From assembly GCA_034437075.1 (NCBI GenBank), contig DAOTVD010000069.1, forward strand, positions 1 to 22,673: DNA of 22,673 nt, read 5' to 3'. The position numbers and the translations under genes are program-made. The stretch is from DAOTVD01 sp034437075. GTDB taxonomy: Bacteria; Chloroflexota; Anaerolineae; Aggregatilineales; J027. Positions 15,721 through 22,642 of this stretch are shown here, one piece after another (position 1 is the stretch's first letter; each line of letters opens with the position of its first letter). The notes below the pieces were generated by a model that was not told the DNA's origin, did not search any database, and was given only the letters and a program-made list of their open reading frames with translations.

Positions 15721-15745
15721 CGCCCTATACTGTTTATATAGGGCG
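15721..15745. terminator. Hairpin after the Clp gene
   Basis: CGCCCTATA (15721-15729) and TATAGGGCG (15737-15745), a perfect nine-base stem with a seven-base loop. A-rich bases precede it, so the T-run lies on the minus strand only; the forward side lacks one. A smaller GGGGC/GCCCC stem lies just before at about 15690-15707. Confidence 0.45.
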
Positions 15746-15783
15746 CTATCATTGACATTAGATGCATATCAGAGAAGTGTACT

Positions 15784-15828
15784 TGCTAGTGTCGTTATGT
15801 TTGGTAACAAACAGACTAAGCACTAGCA
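15784..15828. other. Nested inverted repeat with GTAA loop
   Basis: Outer arms TGCTAGTG (15784-15791) and CACTAGCA (15821-15828) are perfect; inside, TGTTTG (15798-15803) and CAAACA (15808-15813) flank GTAA, which as RNA is a GNRA tetraloop. It may be a structured leader, a small RNA or paired operators. It is in the AT-richer 353-base gap 15688-16040, where I see no gene I can support. Confidence 0.45.
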
Positions 15829-15932
15829 TGAATAAACAACTATTATGCACAAGTAGATGGCGCATTGTGAAGCCCAAAACAAGACTATTTGTGTCCGTTA
15901 TTTACTGGATAGTGGAAACAGATATGTTCACC

Positions 15933-15950
15933 ACTTATGTTAACATAAGT
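15933..15950. promoter_or_regulatory. 18-base perfect palindrome, probable operator
   Basis: ACTTATGTTAACATAAGT is a perfect dyad 90 bases before the small HTH-like gene. Its centre contains TTAACA (15940-15945), five of six matches to a -35 box, with AAGAAT at 15963-15968 as a weak -10 at 17 bases. A dimer bound here would cover the -35. Autoregulation by the downstream protein is an inference. Confidence 0.45.
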
Positions 15951-16040
15951 AATGTTTGAGATAAGAATCCTTAATGTGGGCTATATCATCTATCGTTCGA
16001 ACTTAACCGCGTTGCACCCAGTGAAACGGAGAACACAGCC

Positions 16041-16373
16041 ATGGCGCCGACTGACAAACTGCCCAAAGGCTATGATGTTCTGCGCGGGATGGTTTTGATT
16101 CGCAAGACTAATATGCATGCGATCTTGAAATCGTTGATCGAAGAACACGAAGGCAAAGTTCCGGATTTGCACAATTATTTGGATGATCACAATTATTCTA
16201 TCAAGCGCAGTTCTGTGTATCGTTACTTTAGTTCGAACCAGAACAGCAAACGCACGCCAGATGAAAACTTTTTGCGCATCTTCGGCAAGTACATTGGGCT
16301 AAGCGATGAAGAAATCGAAGCCCTCGTGGATTTGAACAACTACTACCTCGATAACCGTCCCCGCACGAATTAA
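16041..16373 (+). CDS. Small putative HTH DNA-binding protein
   Basis: 110 residues, ATG 16041 with GGAGAA at about 16028-16033. It appears all-helical: HAILKSLIEEHEG, PDLHNYLDDHN, KRSSVYRYFSSN, DENFLRIFGKYIGLS and DEEIEALVDLNNYYL. The third helix, short, basic and aromatic after a turn, would be the recognition helix; the 'L..FGKYIGLSDEEIEAL' stretch matches the tail of XRE/Cro-type repressor domains. There is no ligand-binding domain. The gene is richer in AT and in TTT/AAT/GAT codons than its neighbours, and its 353-base upstream gap is AT-rich with palindromes, which suggests a separately acquired regulator or a strongly constrained conserved one. It ends at an intrinsic terminator. Target unknown. 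Confidence 0.6.
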   Translation: MAPTDKLPKGYDVLRGMVLIRKTNMHAILKSLIEEHEGKVPDLHNYLDDHNYSIKRSSVYRYFSSNQNSKRTPDENFLRIFGKYIGLSDEEIEALVDLNNYYLDNRPRTN

Positions 16374-16381
16374 CCTTTTTT

Positions 16382-16405
16382 CCCCTCTTGTCAGGGGTTA
16401 TTTTT
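16382..16405 (+). terminator. Intrinsic terminator of the HTH-like gene
   Basis: CCCCT, loop CTTGTC, AGGGG, then TTATTTTT, nine bases after the stop codon. Short stem but a proper T-run. Confidence 0.65.
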
Positions 16406-16440
16406 GCTCATTTTCGTTAGTATTTTCTAACTTTTTGGTT

Positions 16441-16470
16441 TTGCAACGCCCCTGCAACGCTCGCTATGCT
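16441..16470 (+). promoter_or_regulatory. Promoter in the gap before the large secreted protein
   Basis: TTGCAA (16441-16446), 18 bases, TATGCT (16465-16470). Start near 16478, only about 35 bases before the palindrome at 16512, so any transcript stopping there would be about 60 bases long. Confidence 0.45.
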
Positions 16471-16484
16471 ATGGGTGGAATGTA

Positions 16485-16526
16485 ATGGAGAACGCAAAAC
16501 AAATCCGTATGAAACCGAGGGCTTAA
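16485..16526 (+). CDS. Possible 13-codon leader peptide
   Basis: MENAKQIRMKPRA, with GGTGGA five bases ahead of the ATG and a promoter upstream. Its TAA stop falls in the exact centre of the perfect palindrome 16512-16537, so ribosomes reaching the stop would prevent the hairpin from forming. This is the layout of a translation-sensitive attenuator, but the ORF is very short and may be chance. Confidence 0.25.
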   Translation: MENAKQIRMKPRA

Positions 16527-16537
16527 GCCCTCGGTTT
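16512..16537. terminator. 26-base perfect palindrome, terminator-like
   Basis: AAACCGAGGGC-TTAA-GCCCTCGGTTT is perfect; TTTTGG follows on the plus side. It shares the GGGCTTAAGCCC core with 9252-9281. The rest of gap 16374-16715 is the upstream terminator, the promoter at 16441 and the leader of the next gene. Confidence 0.55.
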
Positions 16538-16656
16538 TGGCAGAAAAAACATTTGTGTTTGTTTTGAACTGTCCATAAGTTTGAGGCGAATATGTTTTGT
16601 CAGGCCGGTCATCGCATGGTGAGCGGCTCTATTGCTCGGTGGGCAAACGCAAACTG

Positions 16657-16665
16657 TGCTACACT
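16657..16665 (+). promoter_or_regulatory. Extended -10 promoter of the large secreted protein
   Basis: TGCTACACT is an extended -10 (TGnTAnAnT); TTGCTC at 16632 is too far away to be a normal -35. It lies 50 bases before the ATG. Confidence 0.4.
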
Positions 16666-16715
16666 GGGCAGGGTCGAGCATTTCTCGAAACCTATCTATT
16701 ACATGAGGAGATTTT

Positions 16716-18383
16716 ATGTTACGTAAGTTCACTTTAGTACTGGCTCTAGGCTTGCTGTTTCTCGTCCCTCTGGGCGCAGCAGCCCAAACGGCCCCCAATG
16801 CGCCCCAACCGATTGCCTATGGCGATGTGATAATGGGCGAAATTGAGCCTTCCGAAAGCCTGGCGAATGGCCAGATTGTAGGCGATGTCTATACGTTTAT
16901 GGGTAGCGCGGGCGACATGGTGTCTATCCGTATGAACGCCACAGATGATGACCTCGATACCCGGGTGCTTATTTACACCGAGGCAGACTGGGTCAATAAC
17001 ACAGGCAATGCCCTGGCCCAAAATGACGACATGCGCGATGCCGCCACCGCCAATGAGCGCCGTCTGGATTCGCTCATCGCGTCGATAGCCTTACCCGCCG
17101 ACGGCACCTATATTATTGTGGCCACGAGCTTTAGCTTCAACGAACCGGGCACCTATCGCTTAGCGCTCAGCAATGGCGCGGTTGCGCCCCCACCCGGCGC
17201 GGATGATGCCGCCCCCATGCCAGGCAACGCCGAGCCTATCGTGCAGTTTGCGAGCGGCGCCACCGCCACCAGCCAGTTTGGCGACGATAATTGGAGCGCC
17301 CAGCAAGCCACGGGCGAGCCGAACACCTTCGAATGTGGCGACATCGTCACGGCTTGGGCCTCCGCCAGCAGCACGGGCGTGGATACGCTCGAAGTGACCT
17401 TCGATACCGCCGTGGTACCGCTGAGCATCAGCATTTTTCAGACCTTCACGCCTGGCAGCATCACCAGTGTCGAGGTCGCCAATAGCACCACAGGCGAAAC
17501 CGCCATCATCCCGGATAGCGCCGACCCGATTGGCAATACGCCTTGCCCCGGCACATTTATCCTGACGGGTCTCAATGTCGTGTTTCCGGTGGATACGGTA
17601 CGCATTAATGTGGATCAGACCATCGGCGGTAACTGGAACGAGATCGACGCCGTGCAACTGGTGGGCACCCCTGCTGCCGTTGACGGCATGACGACCGAAC
17701 CCCTGGCCGAAGCTACTGAAGAAGCGGCCCAGACTGGCGGCGAAATGAGCGCCCCGGCGGGCGGGCCGCTCGCGATTGATGATCCGGCGCTCTTTGAGCA
17801 GACGGCTACGCTGACGGCAGCTATCCCGACCGGGGGGGAATTGACTGCTGAGTACCCGGCCTCCTGGCATGGCGAAGTCTTCACCGGCGAAGGCCCCGTG
17901 GTGGCTACCAGCCAACAGACGCTTCAGAATTTGCTGAACGATAGCGAATATCGCCTGCAAGCGGGTGAGTATGCCGTGCGGACGTTCATCTTGGGCACGA
18001 ATGACGAAAACGCAGGCGGCTTACAGGGCATCTACGACCAAATCGCCCCGGTCATCCCGGATGAGAATACGATGCTCGGCGAGCCTACGAATGTGATGAT
18101 GGGCACCCATAACGTCATCTATGCGCCTGTCACGAGCACGCCTGGCGAGGGTAATGACGGCTATGCCGTGGTGGTCGATGTGCAAGGCAATTTCATCATC
18201 ATGAGCGTAGTCTCGCCAGTTGGCACTGTGGATGATGCACTGCTGAGCTTCATGGAAGAATTTATCGCGCGGCTGAGCGTCAGCGAAGGGGACGCCGGGG
18301 CGGGTACCGCGCCAGGCGCTCAGCCGACCGACATCCCGCTGCCGAGTGGCACGCCCTTGCAACCCTCAGGCGGCGACGGCTAA
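16716..18383 (+). CDS. Secreted multidomain protein with PPC and galactose-binding-like domains
   Basis: 555 residues; GAGGAG six bases before the ATG. Residues 1-23 are a signal peptide (MLRKFTLVLALGLLFLVPLGAAA). Residues 37-153 match the bacterial pre-peptidase C-terminal (PPC) fold: QIVGDVYTFMGSAGDMVSIRMNATDDDLDTRVLIYT and LPADGTYIIVATSF. After a Pro/Ala linker, 174-318 look like a discoidin/F5-8C-type beta sandwich with QATGEPNTFECGDIVTAWASASS, a likely C207-C277 disulfide and DTVRINVDQTIGGNWNEIDAVQLVG. A Glu/Ala/Thr linker (319-360) leads to a C-terminal alpha/beta domain (about 365-535; LTAEYPASWHGE, DGYAVVVDVQGNFIIMSVVSP), resembling PsbP/DUF1795-like domains. The last 25 residues are Pro/Gly-rich. 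No catalytic motif. Probably a cell-surface or extracellular binding protein; ends at two terminator hairpins. Confidence 0.85.
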   Translation: MLRKFTLVLALGLLFLVPLGAAAQTAPNAPQPIAYGDVIMGEIEPSESLANGQIVGDVYTFMGSAGDMVSIRMNATDDDLDTRVLIYTEADWVNNTGNALAQNDDMRDAATANERRLDSLIASIALPADGTYIIVATSFSFNEPGTYRLALSNGAVAPPPGADDAAPMPGNAEPIVQFASGATATSQFGDDNWSAQQATGEPNTFECGDIVTAWASASSTGVDTLEVTFDTAVVPLSISIFQTFTPGSITSVEVANSTTGETAIIPDSADPIGNTPCPGTFILTGLNVVFPVDTVRINVDQTIGGNWNEIDAVQLVGTPAAVDGMTTEPLAEATEEAAQTGGEMSAPAGGPLAIDDPALFEQTATLTAAIPTGGELTAEYPASWHGEVFTGEGPVVATSQQTLQNLLNDSEYRLQAGEYAVRTFILGTNDENAGGLQGIYDQIAPVIPDENTMLGEPTNVMMGTHNVIYAPVTSTPGEGNDGYAVVVDVQGNFIIMSVVSPVGTVDDALLSFMEEFIARLSVSEGDAGAGTAPGAQPTDIPLPSGTPLQPSGGDG

Positions 18384-18403
18384 ACCCCCGCGCCATCCTT
18401 CTA

Positions 18404-18440
18404 GGAACAGCTACCAAGGTTTGGGGGCTGTTCCCGCTTT
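18404..18440 (+). terminator. First terminator after the secreted protein
   Basis: GGAACAGC (18404-18411) pairs with GCTGTTCC (18427-18434), followed by CGCTTTTAAT. It begins 20 bases after the stop. Confidence 0.6.
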
Positions 18441-18466
18441 TAATCCGATAATCACATAGTTACCGC

Positions 18467-18496
18467 ACAAGGGGCTTCGGCCCTTTGTCGTTTTTT
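18467..18496 (+). terminator. Second terminator, with a UUCG tetraloop
   Basis: ACAAGGGGC, loop TTCG, GCCCTTTGT, then CGTTTTTT. The C(UUCG)G loop is exceptionally stable and the six-T run makes this the clearest intrinsic terminator in the window. It also stands between convergent genes. Confidence 0.85.
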
Positions 18497-18527
18497 ACGC
18501 GGTTGCGGTAGCGCTAGGCCATCAATA

Positions 18528-19733
18528 TCAATAGATAAAATCGCGGATGTCGTAGCGGCTGAGCGTCGGCGCGTCATCCGCCGCGAAACGTAACCCCGCC
18601 CGAATCTCGGCCCCTTGCGCGACCCGCGCGTCATGATCCATCATGCCGAAGACGTTCGCCTTATTGGCATAGGGTTGGCCCGGCGTGGTGACCAATTCGG
18701 AAAAATAGATCAGGTCGCCGCGCCCCAATTCCATCGCGTTAAGGGCCTCGATGGTCGCGCTGACATGGCCCGCATGGAAGATTTCGCCGCCAGCGCCCAA
18801 CAACACGATCACCCCCACGGCCACGCCGCCGGCCTTCAGGGCATGCACAGCCTGGATGCTATCGCGCGGGGTGGCGGGCTTACCCAGGTCGTGCAACAGG
18901 GTCGGGTCACCGCTTTCCAGGCCGATGTACACCCGCCGTAGGCCCGCGCCCGCCAGCGTGGCATAGTCCGCCGCAGTCTTTTTCTCTCCGCTAAAGCCAT
19001 CCAGAAAAGCGTAGAGCCCCAGGGCATCGACATCGAACGCCTCGCGTGTGATCTCCACCAGCGGCATGAGTTGTGGCATGGGCACCACAAGCGCGTTCGC
19101 ATCCCCAAAAAAGACGCTGCGCCGCAGGCTAAGCCCATCGCCCAGCAATTCGCGCACACCCGCCACATGCGCGCGATAGGCTTGGGGGGTCTTCACATGA
19201 AAGGGAATCGCCTTGTAGAACGTACAAAATGTGCAGGTATTGAACGAACAGCCCTCTGTGGCCTGCACCATCACGGCTAAATATTGATCCGGCGGCAGAA
19301 TACCCACGGGTTTATACACATTATGGTAAGCGGCTACCTCGTGGGCAGCCTGGCGCACGTCGTAGGCCAGCGCGCGCCGGATGAAGCGAAAGACCTCCAC
19401 GGGTATTTCGGGCTCTTGGGGCACTTCCCAGCGTTCTAGGGCAATATACAGCGCGTTGAGTTCCGCGTGAGCACGGGTCATCACGCGCAGCGCGTCTATC
19501 GTGGAGTACCAACGCCGTTGGCGCTCGCCCGTGGCATCCCGCCAGCGCGCCAGCATCCGCCCATTCAGGCCCCGGCGATACGACACACCATCCATATAGA
19601 ATGACCAAGGCCGCCCGGCGGCGTCGTAGGTATATACGCGGGCGGCCTCTGGCGGGCCGAGGCTGACGGTTAAACTGTGTGGTTTGTGGCTGATGACCAG
19701 GGGCGTATTGTCCCAGGTTCCCCGATAAATCAT
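18528..19733 (-). CDS. Radical SAM protein of unknown substrate
   Basis: 401 residues from the ATG ending at 19733, preceded by AGGAAAA; the open frame runs 42 codons further up but without a good start. The 4Fe-4S cluster that cleaves S-adenosylmethionine is held by EGCSFNTCTFC, Cys 162, 167 and 170: spacing CX4CX2C, not the commoner CX3CX2C. Further family features are SVFFGDANALVVP (strand 2), RRVYIGLESGDPTLLHDLGKP and VGVIVLLGAGGE, as in the Elp3/MiaB-NifB-like radical SAM barrel. The N-terminal 150 residues hold a beta-rich start (LTVSLGPPEAARVYTYDAAGRPWSF) that is not part of the barrel. No B12, TRAM or extra Fe-S domain is evident. It is a lone gene on this strand and cannot be assigned a pathway. 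Confidence 0.88.
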   Translation of the reverse strand: MIYRGTWDNTPLVISHKPHSLTVSLGPPEAARVYTYDAAGRPWSFYMDGVSYRRGLNGRMLARWRDATGERQRRWYSTIDALRVMTRAHAELNALYIALERWEVPQEPEIPVEVFRFIRRALAYDVRQAAHEVAAYHNVYKPVGILPPDQYLAVMVQATEGCSFNTCTFCTFYKAIPFHVKTPQAYRAHVAGVRELLGDGLSLRRSVFFGDANALVVPMPQLMPLVEITREAFDVDALGLYAFLDGFSGEKKTAADYATLAGAGLRRVYIGLESGDPTLLHDLGKPATPRDSIQAVHALKAGGVAVGVIVLLGAGGEIFHAGHVSATIEALNAMELGRGDLIYFSELVTTPGQPYANKANVFGMMDHDARVAQGAEIRAGLRFAADDAPTLSRYDIRDFIY

Positions 19734-19909
19734 GCGCGGTTTTCCTATGCTGGCTTTAGCGTAGATGACGCGGCACACACGCCGCCATCTGGTATGATGA
19801 CAAGCGCCTTGGGGCGGGTCAAGCCCCGGATCGAAGCGCGCTGGGTAAACGGACGACAACCGTCGTGCCTTGCGTCGTGCCTTGGCGCGTCATGCCCCCA
19901 CTCGCCTAT

Positions 19910-20024
19910 GGCTTTTCCAGAAAAATAATTACCCCTCCCCAGCCCCTCCCCGAATTCAGGGAGGGGCTATTATGCGCACGAGTAAGTTCTCCCCCCGAAT
20001 TCGGGGGGAGCTAGAGGGGGGTAA
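19910..20024. repeat. Dispersed palindromic repeat, copy 2, with nested hairpins
   Basis: Starts GGCTTTTCCAGAAAAATAAT, one mismatch to copy 3 over 31 bases. Then TTACCCC (19929-19935) and GGGGTAA (20018-20024) bound a core holding two more dyads: GCCCCTCCC/GGGAGGGGC (19942-19967) and the perfect 22-base CTCCCCCC-GAATTC-GGGGGGAG (19989-20010). It occupies most of the gap 19734-20261; the rest (20025-20261) is AT-richer leader of phnC with a weak TGCCGC/GCGGTA hairpin near 20198 and no gene I can support. Confidence 0.7.
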
Positions 20025-20261
20025 AATCAAGCCGGTATCCTTTTCGACAAAAGCAAGCGGCATAGTTAAATACTTGGAAAAGCCTATACAGTTATCCTCG
20101 ATACGCCCAGCGGAATAGCATGATCGTCGGAGGCAATGGCCGCTCGACAGAATCATAAAAATTTTTTTAACAAACCTTAAAAACCCTCGCCTGAACATGC
20201 CGCGCTGATGCGGTATTTTCGGCGTTTGCTCAAGCCCCATAACCATGAGTAAGGATATATT

Positions 20262-21074
20262 ATGGCTTCGCGTAACGAGAAGACAGTTTTGCGGGTGCAG
20301 AATCTGACCAAGATTTATGATGATGGCACCAAAGCCCTGGACGACGTGAGCTTTGAGGTACACGAGGGAGAATTCCTGGTCGTGATCGGCCTCAGCGGCT
20401 CTGGAAAATCGACCTTGCTGCGGTGTATCAATCGCCTGGTAGACCCCACTGATGGCCATATCTGGTTTGGCGAACGCGACATGGCCGCCGTACAGGGCCG
20501 CAAACTGCGCATGGCCCGCCGCGAGATCGGCATGATCTTCCAACAGTTTAACCTCGTCAAGCGCTCGCCGGTCATCCACAACGTGATTAGCGGGCGCTTG
20601 GGCTATATGCAGCCCTGGTGGGCGCTGGCGGGCTACGTGCCCAAGACTATTCGCGAGGATGCCATGCAGGCCCTGCGCCAGGTGGGCATCCCCGAGAAAG
20701 CCAACAACCGCGCGGATACGCTCAGTGGCGGTCAACAACAGCGGGTGGGCATCGCGCGGGCCCTAATGCAGAATCCGCGCCTCATCCTGGCCGATGAACC
20801 CGTCGCCAGCCTAGACCCCGTGCTGGCCTTTTCCATCCTAGATTATCTGGAAAAGCTGAACCAGGAGCAGGGACTGACGGTGATTTGTAGTTTGCATTAC
20901 CTAGACCTGGTGCAGCGCTACGCCACGCGCGTGATCGGCTTGCGCGATGGCCGGACGGTCTATGAAGGCACCCGCGCCGAGATCAAATCCATTACGGATG
21001 AACAGTTTCAGCAGATTTATGGTGAAGAAGCCCAGCGCCTGGGCGGCGGTATCCGAGGGGAGATGGAATCATGA
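20262..21074 (+). CDS. phnC: Phosphonate-type ABC transporter ATP-binding protein
   Basis: 270 residues; TAAGGAT precedes the ATG. It is the ATPase that powers phosphonate (or phosphite/phosphate-ester) import, attached to the inner face of the membrane. Walker A GLSGSGKST (43-51), Q-loop FQQFNL (93-98), signature LSGGQQQRV (154-162), Walker B LILADEP (174-180) and switch H212 (SLHYLDL) are all present. The long insert RLGYMQPWWALAGYVPKTIREDAMQAL between Q-loop and signature is characteristic of PhnC. Its TGA overlaps the ATG of the permease gene (ATGA), so the two are translationally coupled. No substrate-binding protein gene lies upstream, and no Pho box is evident. Confidence 0.93.
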   Translation: MASRNEKTVLRVQNLTKIYDDGTKALDDVSFEVHEGEFLVVIGLSGSGKSTLLRCINRLVDPTDGHIWFGERDMAAVQGRKLRMARREIGMIFQQFNLVKRSPVIHNVISGRLGYMQPWWALAGYVPKTIREDAMQALRQVGIPEKANNRADTLSGGQQQRVGIARALMQNPRLILADEPVASLDPVLAFSILDYLEKLNQEQGLTVICSLHYLDLVQRYATRVIGLRDGRTVYEGTRAEIKSITDEQFQQIYGEEAQRLGGGIRGEMES

Positions 21075-22642
21075 ACGAGATGCAACCCGAAAAGAAAAAA
21101 GTCGAAAAACCCTATGGCTATCGAGGGTTAGATATTCCCCCGCCGTTGGGCGCAGCCCTGGCGATTGTGCCGGGTTTGCCCCAGATGCTAACGGGCAATT
21201 TCACGCGCGGCTTTTTAATCCTATTCTCGATTGTCAGCATTTTTGTGCTGTCGTTGTGGCGCCTGGATGATGCCGAGGTCGATTATTCCATCTTGCCGCC
21301 CAGCGTGCAGACTGCCGACCTGAGTGTGCCCCAAGAAGAAGCCGTCACGTATGCGTTGCTGGCCATGTTCTTCGGGGTTATTGGCTACCTGTGGAATATT
21401 TATGATGGCTATGTCTCGGCGGAGACGGGGCGCGGCTCGCCCCCGCGCTTGGGGATGGTCTTCATCCTAGCCGGGACACTCATCATCGGCGCGCATATCA
21501 CAGAGGTAGATGTCGGTAAAGCCGCCCGCGAAATTGATGATGTGGTGCCGCGTCTGTCGCAGATTCTTTGGCCCTGGGAGCCTGATGAAATCTTGACCCG
21601 TGACGAAGAAGAATTTGATGGCGTCGCGCTGTTCATCACCCCCTGCCCAGATGACGGCGACGTTGATGTCGAACAACCGTCCGCCGACGAGGGCCAGCCG
21701 TCGCTGAGCATGGCGCCGCAATGCGGGCAGCCCGCCGGGCCACGCCAGGTGGATGGCAGCCGCGTCCCCGGCACCGCAGTCACTATTCAAGGCTCGGGCT
21801 TCCGTGCGGATGAACAAGCTCAGATTTTCATCAAGCCGGAGAGCATCCCCGAATTTCGCCCGCGTATTGATGGCGAGCCGCTGTCTGTAACGCCCGACGC
21901 GAACGGCAATTTCGAACTCACCTTCGAAATGCCCAATTTCACCATCCCCACCCAGGCCATTGGCGCTGTGGAAGTGGAAGTGATCGCCCGCCAGACGCAA
22001 GAGGTCGGCAATCCGTATTTGGTGGAGGATTTCTGGCTGGCGCTGGAAGGCATCATCGTGACGATCTTCTTGGCGTTGATGGCCACGGCGGTGGGATTGG
22101 TGCTGGCGGTGCCGAGCAGCTTCTTGGCCGCGCGTAATCTGATGGCCACCAACCCGGTGACCTCGGTCATTTACTACGTCGTGCGCTTGGTGATGAACGT
22201 CACGCGCTCCATCGAGCCCATCATCTGGGCCTTGATTGCGATCATCTGGGTCGGGCCGGGGCCTTTCGCCGGGGTGCTGGCGCTAACGATCCACACCATC
22301 GCGGCGTTGGGCAAGCTCTATTCCGAGTCCATCGAGAATATCGACAATGGGCCGATTGAAGCCATTCAGGCCACGGGCGCCAACCGCATCCAGACGATTG
22401 TCTATGCGGTCGTGCCGCAGATCATCCCGCCCTTTGTGTCCTTTACGATCTATCGCTGGGACATCAACGTGCGGATGTCCACCATCATCGGCGCGGTAGG
22501 CGGTGGCGGTATCGGGACGATCCTGGTGCAGTGGATTCGCCTGGGCGATTATGACGCGGTGGGCATCGCGGTGTGGATGATCGCCATCGTGGTGACGATT
22601 TTGGACTATGCCAGCGCACGTATCCGCGAGCGGTACGTCTAA
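21071..22642 (+). CDS. phnE: Enlarged PhnE-type permease with N-terminal membrane and ectodomain extension
   Basis: 523 residues, about twice the usual PhnE length. Residues 318-523 are a complete permease domain: RSIEPIIWALIAIIWVGPGPFAGVLALTIHT, the ATPase-docking EAA loop (EAIQATGANRIQTIVYAVVPQIIPPF, 430-455) and a GGGGIG end. Ahead of it is an extension: residues 26-62 contain a PGLPQMLTGNFTRGFLILF motif like TM2/DUF5683 small membrane proteins, then helices at about 92-111 and 125-142, with NIYDGYV between them. Residues 180-315 are polar and probably outside, with C192 and C218 and a beta domain (VPGTAVTIQGSGFRADEQAQIFI ... DANGNFELTFEMP) that resembles IPT/TIG or other Ig-like folds. 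Start overlaps phnC. The fusion could let the permease bind or position its substrate protein; this is inference. No frameshift or internal start splits the two halves. Confidence 0.9.
   Translation: MNEMQPEKKKVEKPYGYRGLDIPPPLGAALAIVPGLPQMLTGNFTRGFLILFSIVSIFVLSLWRLDDAEVDYSILPPSVQTADLSVPQEEAVTYALLAMFFGVIGYLWNIYDGYVSAETGRGSPPRLGMVFILAGTLIIGAHITEVDVGKAAREIDDVVPRLSQILWPWEPDEILTRDEEEFDGVALFITPCPDDGDVDVEQPSADEGQPSLSMAPQCGQPAGPRQVDGSRVPGTAVTIQGSGFRADEQAQIFIKPESIPEFRPRIDGEPLSVTPDANGNFELTFEMPNFTIPTQAIGAVEVEVIARQTQEVGNPYLVEDFWLALEGIIVTIFLALMATAVGLVLAVPSSFLAARNLMATNPVTSVIYYVVRLVMNVTRSIEPIIWALIAIIWVGPGPFAGVLALTIHTIAALGKLYSESIENIDNGPIEAIQATGANRIQTIVYAVVPQIIPPFVSFTIYRWDINVRMSTIIGAVGGGGIGTILVQWIRLGDYDAVGIAVWMIAIVVTILDYASARIRERYV

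Noticed and set aside
15752..15757. Perfect TTGACA -35 box
   Set aside because: No acceptable -10 at 15 to 19 bases downstream.
15762..15959. 65-residue open frame in the AT-rich gap
   Set aside because: No ribosome site, unlike codon use, and it runs through the nested hairpin and into the 18-base palindrome; more likely chance.
15990..16020. Possible tRNA T-arm (CGTTCGAAC)
   Set aside because: No acceptor, D or anticodon stem can be paired around it; the TTCGAA also occurs in the next coding region.
18528..19859. 443-residue version of the radical SAM protein
   Set aside because: The first 42 codons encode Arg/His/Cys-rich sequence unlike the rest; AGGAAAA before the internal ATG at 19733 is a better start.
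20180..20261. Riboswitch before phnC
   Set aside because: Only one weak hairpin (TGCCGC/GCGGTA) and no conserved aptamer segments recognised.
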